A DNA stretch of 64,000 bases from Tethya wilhelma. Its lineage: Eukaryota > Porifera > Demospongiae > Tethyida > Tethyidae. The stretch covers positions 6,644,166-6,708,165 of the forward strand of contig CAXIPT010000001.1 of NCBI GenBank assembly GCA_964030475.1, given 5' to 3'. Below the pieces are notes generated by a model. That model did no database searches, was not told where the DNA came from, and was given only the letters and a program-made list of their open reading frames with translations. Shown piece after piece: positions 42,047-54,948 of this stretch (positions are counted from its first letter, which is position 1; every line of letters begins with the position of its first letter). Position numbers and translations under genes: made by a program.

Positions 42047-45000
42047 GTGCATATGTATGTGTTGGCGTGTGTGCTTAAGAATATCATGTACAAGACTCAA
42101 TACCTGCATTCACGAGCTATTTGCTACACAGGTGTGTTATTCTGAATATACATTTTCAATTCACTATTGCAGTATGACCATACCTCAATCTCCAAGTCCA
42201 CCACGGGCACATCAGGATGGGGGACCTTCATATCGGGGTTGTAAGGGGCGGAGCCTCCCTTCGTTCCCCCAGGGTCTTCCCTTCTCATTACGGCCGGCTT
42301 CAGTACATAGCCACACCCACCATTAAGACGGAAGAGGCCCTGATTGAGATGCATCATATGTATGTGTTGGCGTGTGTGCTTAAGAATATCATGTACAAGA
42401 CTCAATACCTGCATTCACGAGCTATTTGCTACACAGGTGTGTTATTCTGAATATACATTTTCAATTCACTATTGCAGTATGACCGTACCTCAATCTCCAA
42501 GTCCACCACGGGCACATCAGGATGAGGGACCATCATATCGGGGTTGTAAGGGGCGGAGCCTCCCTTCGTTCCCCCAGGATCTTCCCTTCTCAATATGGCC
42601 GGCTTCAGTACATAGCCACACCCACCATTAAGACGGAAGAGGCCCTGATTGAGATGCAACCATACATCGGGGTACTGGTAGTTGAGAGCCACCAACTGGA
42701 TGCCACAGTTCCACATGATGAGAGGATCATAGTTGGAGGAGTCAAATCTCACTCCTTTGGGGTAGGTTCGAACCAGTTGCCTCTCAGTGCAAGCAAGTAC
42801 CTCTGTGGATGGGGGAGAATGAACAGCAACATTTAGATATAATAATATGTAGTAGATTAAAGACTGAATGAAAGGGAAATAGAAATGGAGTTTGTATGTT
42901 TTGATAATTATATTTGCACGTGGTACAAAATTGACACTTATAACAAGCAAACTGTGAACCAGGTTTGACAAACAGAGTGGGCCATTCATATACCTCTGGG
43001 TGATGTTTTGCAGTGTCTGATGGCTGAAGGCTCTCCAAAGGAGAACATCTCGGAGACAGTGGTCTCTTTCTGTTTCTTCCAGCTCCAAGGTTTGATGGAG
43101 ACGGATCGGCAGTAGACAATGAGCTTCTTGAGGTCCTCCGCCGTCTCTGAAAATGCCAGTTCCTGATCATCTTGACCCTTTTCATTTTGCTCTACTGTTC
43201 GTTGGATGTCTCTTAACTATTGAGAGAAAGAGAGTGACTTGTTAAAGGTTTTTGATACACTAATGAGTGAACGTGTGGCTACACTCTACAGTATTGATAC
43301 AGACCATTAAACAGGATTAAACAAACGTACTGATCTGCGGTAGCGAGAGCTATTACTACTGAAATCAAATGGACTTTGATTTCCATCAGTTGGTTGTACT
43401 TGAGGACTGGTAGGAGGACTCAATGAAGCCTGTAGATGAACATTTAAGCTTGACTCAACCATTTTATACGAACAGTAGTTTTTGTATGAAAGGGTACAAA
43501 CTAACCTGTGAAGGTAGTGATACAAGTGAAGTAACAACATTCGAATTTCGATCTACACTTGTAATACTTGTATCAGGTACAGCACTCTATGAAAGGTAAA
43601 CAGTGTTAGTCATTCACAGCAGTACTTTCGATCACCATGCAGCTAAACCTTCTCCTATAATAAAATCAATAATTATGCTCACAATTCTGGCTCCTCTTAG
43701 GGCTGTGCCCTTTGAACCCTGTACATGGGATCAAGAGAGATAATGATAATTATTACAAATGCACATTGGAGGGTGTGCGAGAAAGACAGAGGCTACAAAG
43801 ATATCCTGCCATAGTACAAGGAATGGAGAAGTGAAGTCTTTACCCCTTTCTTTATAGATCCCTTCAGGATGATCTTTCCCTGGAGCTCCTGTGGTGATGG
43901 TAGTCTCTCCCTTTCCTCTAACTCCACCAGATTCTCAGTGGGTAGAACGTCACCCATGATGGCATGAAACACCTTGGCCATTGTGGACTGCTTGGTGTTG
44001 GAGCAGTGGTTCTCGATGGAGATGATGAGGGGGTAGAGGGAGTTACTGAAGGCATAGTCCTGCAAGGAAGCAGTACAATAATCTGACAGGTTTCTTACAC
44101 AGGAAGCAAGAATCATGGAACAAGGTTAGATGAAGCCTAAAAGCCTAAAAGCCTTACTTTGATGGCATGAATGACATCTCTGAAGGGCAGCTTGGTTGTG
44201 AGAGTGTATCCATGGTAAATGATCGGCTCACTCTCACCAATGCCTATACAAATTGATTGATGTCAAAATTGATATTTTTTACATAAAGAAGTAAGTAAGA
44301 GGGTACACTAACTCACCAGGGTCCCAACAATCAATCTCAACACAGCGACAGCCTTGAAGAAGGGCTCTGACATAGGCATCAGTGGAGGACCTGCCTCTGA
44401 GCTGGTCTCCCTCGAGGTAGGTGTTGTGTGAGGAGTTGATGAAGTAGTGAGAGAGAGGCTGGGTCATGTCCTATTCACAATGAGCATTGTGTGGTGTCAA
44501 GAGTATATAAATACTATTAGGTTTGTAACTATAGTGTACACTAATGCTCCTATGTAGTGTGTATGTACCTGATAGACTCCCTCATGCTCCAGGTCAATCA
44601 CAGGATTATCCCTACTCCTCAAGAAGCTACAGAAAGGAGAGGTGAAATGGCATGACAGATTGGTAGACAAACAGTCATAAGTAGTGTGCTAAAGATAGCT
44701 TCATTTTCACAGAGGCCTCTGTGTGACTTAGAATCATGAGAGTACTATATAATTATAAGATTGATATGCTTGATTATCAAGTCATAGGATCTTGGGAAGA
44801 GAATGCAACCGCAGCTTAAAATAAATGATTATTAAGGTAGGTAACGAGAAATGCCAGAGTACTCACAGATATATAGATTCACATACCTGATAAAGCCAGC
44901 ATAGGAGAGGAGAGTACTACCAATTTGAAATTCAAGAGGCTTGTTATCAGCAGCGTATTTCTTGAAAGCTTGATGATGGTAGTCATGGTGACGAATGAGT

Positions 45001-46247
45001 TCAGGGATACTGGCAATATCACACTCCTCTTCAGACCACTGAATGAGAGCACAATGGAAGACAGTGATACTTTACCAGCTCCAATGAGAGAATAGCTCTT
45101 TTTGTAAATCTTACGTGGCACTCTTCCATAAGAAAGGTCTTAAACTCCTCCTCTGTGAGTCCCAGAGCAGGAAACTTGTTAGCATACTGGGCAAAGATGG
45201 AGTACAGCTGGAAGCCAAACGAAAAGGGTGCATGGTTAAAGTCTACACTCAGAAGAAATGATCAACATTGTAGAATTTGTACACAAAGAGCAATGCCTTT
45301 TTCTCCACTAGAAAAGCTATACTGTACGCTCACGGATCACTCACTCTGGTGTTACTGTCCATGCCACAGAGCAGGTTGAACATGAGGTTGAATCCATCCC
45401 ACCTCAATGCAGCCTTGTAGTTGTGAGTGTAGCGAGTCTGGTGGCGATGAGTATCCTGGATTAGAGAGGACAGCAACAATAATGTATACATATAGATGTT
45501 GGCCATACATAATTAGTATGGGGTATACCCAATCCCTTCATGGTACACTTCATAAACACAGCATGTATTATAGTATAGTACCTTGATGATCCTTCTAGCT
45601 GCTTCTTCTGAAAGAGTGGGTTTGATTTTCTTGGCAACTTTGATGGCTCTCTTCTGTGTGAGCTCATGGTGGTTGGACCTACATGTCCACAGCTGCTTGA
45701 GCCAGCTGGCGAGAGAGATCGGAGTCAAGGAACATACAATACATACAAATCTGTAGCATGTAAGAATCACTCCATTGTAGCCAGGAAGGCACAAATACAC
45801 GTATAATATCATAATAATATTATACATTACTAACTGTCAGTTGTAGCATTTACAATACAGCCCACATCATCCCAGACACAGGTCTGTCTGGTTCAATAGC
45901 ATAAGACACCTGTTGTATAGATGATATGACATCTGCGGGGGGGTTGGGGTTCAATGCTATCACTGAAAGTAATCCGTGCAATGGCTTAATGATAACATTA
46001 GCACACAATGAAAGTTAATGTGGTCTGATTAAAGTACTTCCTTAGTGAGAATTTAGATCACAGTATGAATCTCAATGTATCAAAATAACACGAGTCTTCA
46101 TTTCATTTTGATACTACAAACCTGCACAATAACAGTGAGGAATAAACAAGGAAACTTAGAGGATACAGGACAGTTGGGTCTGTGTTCTCGTACTGTGTAG
46201 GATATGTGGAGTACCAGTTGGGACCGGACACCAAGGTTCGCAGCTAC

Positions 46248-46289
<42 letters not shown>

Positions 46290-49200
46290 GGTATGGAACG
46301 TCAGTGCACAACTTTCAATGAAAATTAACAGCTGTGAAATGATTTTATAATCTCTCAGGGACTTACTCCTTCCATCCACTGAGCATAGTGGTCAGGGTGA
46401 TCACAGATGAGGTCAAGAGAGGTCAAACGAACATACTTGTTCTCTATGAAGATGTTACAAAACAAACTCAATTTTCACACACAACAAACACATATAATGA
46501 AAGCAGTTGTATGGCAGCAGAGTGATCATGTCATGCACAACATTCGGGAATTATAAATACTGTAGTAGAGTGAGTGATTAGTATTGGGTGACATTAAATT
46601 TTACCTATGTAAGGTATATATCACTATGAGATGAGCCTAAAATTACCACTAGATTTTATTTTTAGATCATAAATCAAAATACGCGGAAAGATACTCTACA
46701 GCTGCAAACATGCGACATTGCTATGCAAAAAACATACTTCAAGCCACAGAACGTCACTCTATCAGTTACTGTTTCCTTATTCCGGTCAACAACCACCTTC
46801 ATTTACAATAATTTCACTTACTCTCTTGCTCAAAGATGAGGGAGAAGGACTGATCCACAACCTCCTCGTAGGGGAACTTGTCGAACTTTCTTGTTTGCTG
46901 ACCCTCACGAATCTCAATGATACGATGGAAGCTCACTGATGTGTGTGTATGTGTGGGTGTGAGTGTGTGAGTGTACACGTGTGTTTTACTCCAGTTTGCT
47001 CAAAACAATGTGAAGTATTGTATGCAACTCATTCAGCCACACTTACATGTGCTCTTCTCTCTAAAGCGATGTCCAGTGGAGTTCCTCCATAGGATTTGCT
47101 GTGTGGTGACAATGGCTGAACTCACAACTGATTGATTCAACAACAAAAATGAATGGCAACCAACCAAGTTATCTTTGTCAACTTTGAACACCTTCTCGTG
47201 AGGAATACCGAGCAACTTTTGAGGATACTTGATCATGGCATAGTCAGAGTGAAGCCTTTTATGTACTGCTTCACTTTCAGCTACATGGATAAACACATGA
47301 TGTCATTGTACTAGGATCATGGCTTCAATAACAACACAGCAAACAACTTACGATCTGCTCTCTGCTGTTTAACAAGTTTGGGTGCCAGTCTCTGAAATAC
47401 AAATAGATTTGGATTCACATGACTGAAGCTAGTAGGTATTATTATCATTCTTTCTACTAATTCTAAGTACACAAATGGGGAAGAACTAGTCTTTGTAAAC
47501 CTACAGAAGCAGGTGGACATGACCATTGCTCAGCCTGAAGGGGTATTCAAGACTGACCCAACCACAGCTGGTTCTCTTCATTAATGTACAAGAGTCTTAC
47601 CAAATTCTTTCTGATTCTAAATGCCTGTCTGTTCATTTTGCGCCTCCTATGGTCATAGGTGTCCATGTCACCCATTGAGCTGTCCCTTCGCAGCATTACA
47701 GGGTTGGTAAAGCTACGAAATCGATGGGCACTGTAGTAAGTCAGACAGGAAAAAAACACAATAAAATAATTCACAAGTCTGTATACCACTGTAGTGCTAG
47801 ACAAAACATTTTGGCATTTTCATATATTTATGCCACAACACAACCTAGTCACCCTCCTATGAACACACATAGATTGCACCCCCCCTTCCTTCCCTTCCAC
47901 CTCACCTTGGTGGGGGTCCTTGAGCAGGACTCTGGGCTCTCTGAGGAGAAGAGGGTGGTTCAATGGCCTCATCATCAACTGGAGTTTCACGTGACACTCC
48001 ACCATCTTCACTGGGAACATGGATGTGCCATTTTGCCCATGCTGTAATGTATGCATGTGTGTAAAAATGAGTTTGAACATAATATTATGCATAATATGGT
48101 GCTGGAAATTAATACTGGGGGTCAAGGCCTGCATGGGTATGAGGCTAATGGCCTCACATGTTCGGGACCATGAATACCACAGGAAGGTGACAACAGTATT
48201 GTATTGTTGGAGCTGAAATGGTGTAACAGAAGCTGACAGATTGTGTGCATGCATGAAAAGGCTAAGTCAGTTGAATCACTGAGTTTGCACAATGCATGCC
48301 TCTAAGTATTCACTGTCTCCAAACTGACCAGAATACATAGTTAGTGCTTGAAAATAGGCAAACATGTGGTTAGCTACTTGGAAGGGTTCTGCTATGTCTA
48401 CTGTTTCCTCTAGTCACAATTCTCACAAAGCTTTTCCTAGGGACTATTTCTGCTACCACACCTAATGATGTAAACATTACATCATCATTAATAGTAGCAA
48501 TAGGAGGAAAAGGATCATGTGCTATAATACAAAGGTATGGTGACATATATCACTAACATACACAGTGGTACACATAATGAAACAACAAAAACAACAAACA
48601 GCCTGTAAGGTAAAGTTTACATTCCCCCCTGTGATCCTAAAGCTACCTACCTACCATCACCAATCTTCTCTACCCATTCCCGTGCCTCGTCCTCTGAGTC
48701 TGCCCGCAACGTCATGACATAGGTGGAGAAGATGAGTTCGAAACCCAGTGGGTCCTCATCACTTAAATAGTTCAGCTCTTCAATGGCCGTCAGTGGATAG
48801 CTTTTCTTGACCTTCACCTGCAACAAAGGTGAGGGAAATAGAAGTAACATTAACAGTGTAATGAACCAATGCATGCACCATAATAATATTGCTGTGGTAT
48901 TCACGCAAAGGAGCAAAAAAATCCTGCTTTCATGGATATAAATCACTAGTAAAATGTGAAAATTTAGATATTTGGGATAGTATAATAAATTATCACTCAG
49001 TGACTGGGCAATACTACGTGTAATCATGAAGCTTGAAAAAGCATGACTACCTTTCAATAAAAATTTTACTCCTCAAAATCTTTCAAATTATATGTAATTT
49101 AGCACCCTGGCAACAAGGAGGAAACAGGCTCTGCTAAACAGGAAGGGGATACCCTAGAACTATCACATTGTGAGAATGATCCAAAATCCTTTTACTGGAT

Positions 49201-50321
49201 AGAGTTACTGGTTATCAAACAACAATTACCATAACCTTTAAATTCTATCACTTAACACATTCTCTAATTCTATTTACACCTACTGAAAAGGCAAACCATT
49301 CCAGATGAGAGTTTGGCAATCACACAGAGTAAACAATCAAATGTCACCAAACACTCAAATTTTAAACCCCCAAATTTAACACACAGTCTTATTTGCTCAT
49401 GGCATTTATATTGGTATACACAAACACATAGAGGTGACTGATATTCAACTGTACATAGCTGTTCCACTACAACCATCACAGGGAATTTGAGTAGACAGCT
49501 GTATGTATGCTCCACACACTCACCTGACTGAAATGCTGCAGGTATTCGATGGCTTGTTCTGTGAGTCTGAACCTCCTTTGTCTGGTGGGACCAGGATGAG
49601 CCCCCTCTGACCTACCACATGACGTCTTGTGGAGGACACCTGTATACACACATACACGCACAGCCATCCCATTTGAAAACAACCATGCTGTTTTTTTTGT
49701 TGTCAAAAGACTAATATAATTTCTCCACAGAACTACAGTTTTACTTACCAGTCTTGATCGTCACCTCTGTATGTTTACGATCCACGGCAGTTGGAGTGAC
49801 ATCCCAATCCGTTGTGCTGCTAGGTCCTTCAAGAGGAGTTGGTGAAGCACTCAAGTCATCGGTTCTCTTTCTCTTCTGTCTGCCTGTGACTAGCTCGGTA
49901 AGAAAGGGAAGTTTACCCTTGGTAGTTTTTTGACCAGATGGAGAAGTCAGACCTTGTTCTGTGTGTGTGGTGTGCACGCCATGTTCAATACAAATTCGAG
50001 TACACACATGGCACATGGCATAGACAAGCTTAAGTTACAATCGACTCATACAGTTGCAAACATCTAACAGCCAGTGAATATGTAAGTAATAACAAATTTT
50101 GCAGATGTATAATATTAAAAGCACACATGGTGTAAAGTTTTGTATTAGTTAAAATTAATACCTCTTCCTCTGTTTTTGTCTGGCAATTGGAGACCTCTGG
50201 GTCTACTGGGCTCTTGTGGCTGCTCAACTACAGGAGGCCCTTGCTCCTCAACATCGTCTGTAGACTCTCCCCCTAGGTCCACGACAAACTCCACAGTAGA
50301 GGGTCCAACTTCTACAGCCAT
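40769..50321 (-). CDS. Phospholipase C with two PH domains, PLC-gamma-like core without SH2/SH3 (28 exons, 1371 aa)
   Basis: Cleaves PIP2 to IP3 and diacylglycerol. Exons run from 50321-50162 to 41370-40769, 28 in all, with every phase consistent. An N-terminal PH domain (about 125-216, [17 protein letters not shown]...[12 protein letters not shown]) precedes an Arg-rich linker. A second PH (about 365-475, [35 protein letters not shown]) resembles PLC-gamma. EF-hand-like region about 500-665. X box 681-832 has all catalytic residues: [11 protein letters not shown] (His695, Asn696), RCVEIDCWD (Glu725, Asp727), IYHGYTLTT (His742), ISIENHC. The X-Y linker (about 833-930) is Ser/Pro-rich, with no SH2 or SH3. 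Y box: [37 protein letters not shown]2 about 1085-1190, then an acidic Ser-rich tail. Part of the Y exon is duplicated at 42050-42354. Confidence 0.93.
41989..42042. repeat. (TG)n microsatellite
   Basis: About 20-25 TG units in a PLC intron, next to the duplicated exon segment; it may have promoted the duplication. Confidence 0.9.
42050..42659. repeat. 305-bp tandem duplication of part of the PLC Y-domain exon
   Basis: Two units, 42050-42354 and 42355-42659, lie head to tail and are about 95% identical. Each holds flanking intron plus, on the minus strand, the 3' half of the Y/C2-boundary exon from [12 protein letters not shown] through VDLEIE and a good splice donor (GTACGG or GTATGG). The upstream-in-transcription copy is the genuine exon end; the other is an extra copy inside the following intron. 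The extra copy has no stop codon (AVMRREDP and PDMKVPHP replace AILRREDP and PDMMVPHP) and has a possible acceptor CTCAATCAG in the same phase. Confidence 0.85.
46250..46287. repeat. (CA)n microsatellite
   Basis: A CA run in a PLC intron, just upstream (in transcription) of the exon at 46243-46122. Confidence 0.9.
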
Positions 50322-52160
50322 TTCTCTGAGGGATGTGGAGAGGAGGCTCCAACAACAGAAAGTGGCCTTGGACTGCAAGAACTACTTCAGTATGGTCCCA
50401 AGCTAACAACTGTTTGTCTTAGGCTAGGCCTACACACTGCTGGTCCAAATTAGGTGAAGATGGTGTGCGAAGAAGGGTCAGGTCAAGAGTTAAAGTTCTT
50501 TGCACTCTGCAGTCAGTCTTCGCGGTTTTTGATGAATCTCATTTCCAAGCTGATTATTAGCAAGTGGGCAGGTCTTGTCTGAATGCTGCGGCGGGCGCCA
50601 GGAGCCAGGATCTAGGATCTAGGAGCGGCTAAATATAATTATGAATATGATTACAATCACGTGCCTATCACATGCCATTGAATTCCGGAAGCGTATTAAT
50701 TAACCCGTTAAAATTCCCGCTATATATGACCTCGCAAAAGAAATTCGAGTTCACACAGTTTTGAACAACAAAGACCCAACATATTATATATCATTGGAAT
50801 CAAAAAGTTCTGTAAATTATGAATTTTATAGTGTCATATATTTTTATGCACATTAAAAACAGATACATCAACAAACAAACAAATTTGAATTTGGGGATGT
50901 TGAAAGCAGTTTTACATCACGAAACACAATTTTTCTGACAGCACTCCTCATATAGATTGATAAATGTGTTAAGGTTTTTTTGTGAATAACTGTAAGTTTT
51001 GCAGAATAAGAATTTACTTGTGTAATGTATCAAAAATATATATGAACAAATGCTCATCATCATAGAATGTTTTAGTGTGGATTAGCATGTAATTATTACT
51101 TTTGACATCTTAAACTCCAAATCTATAAAAAAAAAAAGTGGAAGAAACAAGTATATTGATAATATAGTCAAGGTTACAACAACAATAACTTTATAGATTA
51201 TTACATTGTACAGGTCCAATGAGAAATGATTCTATAGCTAGACAATAGGTACACATATATATTATTCTACAGAACTTAGTTGATTGAGAAAGTGAAGACC
51301 TAAATCTTATTTTTGCTTATTCATAATATACTTTCAGTCTCATTAAGCATTACGACCTTGCTGATAGTCTCTGTGCTGATTTTATTCGTGGTGCCTGGTC
51401 TGATAGAAACTGTAACTGTCACTTGGAAGATGAGATATATTTTAGAATTTTTATGTGTACTGCTTAATTATATCTTTATGCTCTATATTCTATAATTATT
51501 TAAATACTATAACTAATATTTATCTTTAAGAATACTTTGTCTTGTAGCTATGTGTATACTCCTCTTGTTGGAGTGTTAATATCACAATTATAATTACAAT
51601 TACAATTGCTATATTAATTCTATCATAGATAATAGAGTGGGAATACGTAGCAGTTCCGTTTGACTGAGACTCCGCCTCCAAATGAAAGGTATATCAGTAG
51701 CCGAATTTTGGCACTATGGGTTAGGTAAGCAGCAATAACAACCAACCCCATGATGCCAGTCTCATGATTACTATTATAGTATACATGACATTTTTGTGGG
51801 GGTGAGGTCAGATGTCTCCATACATGGATCAATTCATGCAGCTGTATATTGCTGTGACAGGTGTAAACAATTTGACATTAAAACAAAGGTCTGAGTCAGG
51901 TTTGTAATATCTAAAATCCCACACTATTTCTGATCCAAATAAATTACTCTAGTCTTGAGTGTAACAATAATATTTTTAAAAATTTGACAAATAAGCTGCC
52001 TAATGCAGTTGTGTCTGTATATTGGTCAGTTAAAAATTGATAAAATTAACTGCTAAGAAACTAATCAATAACTAGTCAAGGTACAAATTTTCAAAAAGGG
52101 ATTTTAATGTGTATACGTAATGGATAGGTAGCACTGGCTTGTACAAATTCAAGCATAGTT
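50322..52160. other. Intergenic, no gene seen
   Basis: Upstream of the PLC start is a moderately CpG-containing stretch (about 50560-50640, with GCGGCGGGCGCC and duplicated GGATCTA words) that may be its promoter. The rest is strongly AT-rich with no supported coding sequence. Confidence 0.45.
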
Positions 52161-53222
52161 TCATCGGATAAGGAAACCAATGACCAAGAGAAGCAACAAG
52201 ATTACAGTAACATTTGCAGCTGAAGAAGTTATGACTCCTCCATTTGACAGAATACCTGTCATGCAAATAGCTGGAGGAGGTTGGATGCCACAGTGAGTGA
52301 AGATTGTGGGTGTACGAAGAAAGTTTTGATTAAGTCCCAGAGAAATCCCAAAGGTTGAGTTGTACAAAGCATTGATACAACAGCCACGATTAGAAGTAAA
52401 ATTTCGAAGAAGGTCACGACAAATATCACTGCAATTCATCCTTTCATCAGTGCATCCATTAGTGTAGATAGGAATGATGTAATTATTGAAGTCACTGCTG
52501 CTACTATCAGTTGCTAGACAGAAGGTATCATTTTTATCAACAGCACATGCACCTCTTACAAAGTCCAGATATAAATCACAGCTTTGAACACTCTTTGACA
52601 AAGTTTCCTGAACCTCATTGATTATGACTGACGTACATGTCTCTTTTAGATCAGATATTTGTACTTCAGAGTAGTTACATGTGCGTTGGGCATTCCGTAA
52701 ATCGAAAGGTAGTCTACCAGGACACCCTCCAATATCGATTGTCTCCACACCACACTTTGACCAAAGAGGATAGTTCAAGACTCCTTCGATGTAAAAATCA
52801 TATTGACTGCTATTACTTGTGTTGAAAACCGAATTAATGCAACAGCCTAATCCCATCCGTAAGGATGAGAGATGGTTTTTGCACTCATCAGTACAGTTAT
52901 TAGCTGGGTCTGTAGAATCCTCACAAGCCATAGTGGCAAGAGTGAGGTTGACGAGGTAAGATGGAGCAGCACCACAATAGAGACCACTGGATTCATCTCT
53001 AGTACAAGCGGTGGATGCTTCAACTGCTAATTCACTGTTATTGCAAGCTATGGCATTACGAAGTTGAGCCCTGTTAGCAGTAAGAAAGTTGCTGCCATCA
53101 TTAGTGCAACTGCCTCTTAAAGCAAAGTTTGCACATCGTTGAATTATATTAATTATGTCCGATTGTCCTGCTACAATACTAGCAAGGGAAAGCAAACAAA
53201 GCAACAGAAGAGTTTTCATCAT
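52161..53222 (-). CDS. Cys-rich secreted or GPI-anchored protein with a duplicated domain (353 aa)
   Basis: Single exon starting at the double ATG at 53222 (MMKTLLLLCLLSLASIVAGQ, a clear signal peptide). The mature part holds two related Cys-rich segments, each starting with C-x-n-CA and ending in a paired-Cys motif: MGLGCCINSVFN about residue 130 and RGCCINALYN about 290. Each is followed by a short segment ending in a lone Cys (LWSKCGVETIDIGGCPG; IFTHCGIQPPPAICM). There are many N-glycosylation sites. The C-terminus is a Ser/Ala small-residue stretch followed by a hydrophobic tail (VTVILLLLLVIGFLIR), fitting GPI attachment or a single membrane anchor. Family not recognised; probably a lineage-specific cell-surface protein. 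Confidence 0.8.
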   Translation of the reverse strand: MMKTLLLLCLLSLASIVAGQSDIINIIQRCANFALRGSCTNDGSNFLTANRAQLRNAIACNNSELAVEASTACTRDESSGLYCGAAPSYLVNLTLATMACEDSTDPANNCTDECKNHLSSLRMGLGCCINSVFNTSNSSQYDFYIEGVLNYPLWSKCGVETIDIGGCPGRLPFDLRNAQRTCNYSEVQISDLKETCTSVIINEVQETLSKSVQSCDLYLDFVRGACAVDKNDTFCLATDSSSSDFNNYIIPIYTNGCTDERMNCSDICRDLLRNFTSNRGCCINALYNSTFGISLGLNQNFLRTPTIFTHCGIQPPPAICMTGILSNGGVITSSAANVTVILLLLLVIGFLIR

Positions 53223-54186
53223 TAGATATATAATACTCACTCCTACTTCTTAGTTTCCAGTCTACACTAAGACCCCCGGAAATACATACTATTTATCGAA
53301 CATTTTGGGTTTGTACAGAGAGTATGGGAGATAATGAGATTCATACTACACGTGGCAAGTTGTAAATTAGCTGTTATTAAGCCTCGGCACGTGCGTAGCA
53401 CGTGCAGAGGATTACGGTAGTCGTTTTGTGTGTCTGTTTGTTCCATCGAAATCTCAAGAAAGACAGCTCTAGCGAAAAAACTGATGGTACTTACGTTCAT
53501 AAATCTGAATGATCTTGTAGAAATATATTTTTTGCTATTCAAAACACAGTGGTTGCTGAGATTTGAGGCTTTTGTGCTTCTTTGAGCGCTTGCTTCGAGA
53601 CCACGCCCATTGATCTGGTGTGCGTTATTTAGAATTCGTGTTGAATGGAAGAAGCTCCAAGAGCTTTAGAAGCACAAGGCTGCTGTTGCTGTTGGTCAAT
53701 GGTGCTTGGTAAGACAGACAAGAGTTGGCTTAACAACTATGTAAGCATATAGATGTATAATTTGGCATGTATAAATTCTTTAGTGTGGTTAGCAAACATA
53801 TGCACTACTGAGCTATCACTGATGCAAGCTGATCGAGTTGCTGAATGTAGTTTAGGCATAGATTATATGGTTGAGGTAGCCCAGCTAGACTTTGCATTCT
53901 CAATAGCTATCTGACAATAGTTGAGCATTCCATGGCCATTGCATGTCAGCCTAGCTCAGTAGCTACGGTGCCTATAGTGTCTTGTGCTGCTTTATCACAG
54001 AGCCTCTGTTCAAGTATGCAGCTAATCTGTGGGCCCAGCTTGTGGACTAGGCTATAACTTGGGCCTATATAAAATATAGGTGCATTAGTTTTCTTGATCA
54101 TATACCCATACCATACATGTAGTTATAACTTGTGATCATAGTAATTTAATCCGCTCTTTTACAAGTGCACTAGCTAGTTCAAATGT

Positions 54187-54236
54187 AGTCTCGTGGACCA
54201 GACTCTTCCCAAGGGAAGAGGCTGGCCTGCGAGACT
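54187..54236. repeat. Imperfect palindrome with TAGTCTCG/CGAGACTA ends
   Basis: The arms TAGTCTCGTGGACCAG and CTGGCCTGCGAGACTA surround CTCTTCCCAAGGGAAGAG. It resembles the TAGCCTCG palindromes in plan, but no flanking duplication is evident. Confidence 0.45.
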
Positions 54237-54876
54237 AAGTTAGTTGAGTGTGCCGAGGCTTGTGCACCAGCGGTGCTTTCATTTCTACCAGCTATAACTC
54301 GTGTTCAGGACTAGTTCAGTTCAAACCAGTATGATTTTTAAGCAGAGGAGGTCAAGTGCTCTGGATTGATACCAAGTTTTTAGCAAAGTAAGCCAAAATA
54401 AAATAGTAAACTACAGCTAAGTAGCTAGCTATCATGGAGTGGAGAAGACAACTTTGAAATTGGATCAAATCAGTACTGAGCATGTATGAAGCCTACAGAG
54501 TACATTTTTAGAATGTCTACATCTTGGACTGTAGTCAGCTATGTGCAAGAAAGTTGCAACTAAAGTATGAAAAAAATACAGCTTGTACAAAATCATAAAT
54601 AATTGCTGTATTAATCAAGCACTCACACAGCCTAGGAAGGGTCCACAGAGTTCTAGTCAGCACTGAAATGTAGCTCTACACTTGCACTAATAGACTGTAA
54701 AGAGTTAGACTGCTAGCGCTTGGTAGACATTGAAAAGTTGCCATCTTTGCTGGGCATGTTTTAGAACTTCCACAGAAATTAATGATATTCATGTACTTTG
54801 AAATTGGATCAAATCGGTACTGGATATCTCTGCTTGTGTAGAATTCAGATATCAATTCTAAAGTACTAGCACTATA

Positions 54877-54948
54877 CAGGTTATTCGCTTCAAGAAGGAA
54901 ACAGTCTACACAAGTGTAGACTGTTTCCTTCTTGAAGCGAATAACCTG
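54877..54948. repeat. 72-nt foldback with perfect 35-bp arms
   Basis: The arm from 54877 (CAGGTTATTCGCTTCAAGAA...) to 54911 is followed by two unpaired A and its exact reverse complement, 54914-54948 (...AAGCGAATAACCTG). No flanking direct repeat is evident. It directly abuts the GC-rich upstream region of aconitase. Confidence 0.85.

Noticed and set aside
42124..42414. A separate small gene at the first copy of the duplicated PLC segment
   Set aside because: The sequence is a duplicate of the PLC Y-domain exon end with its intron, not an independent gene.
47033..47296. Possible extra intron between KVDKDNL and QILWRNS in the PLC gene
   Set aside because: The donor would be poor (GTTGGT) and the continuous frame supplies plausible first strands of the second PH domain.
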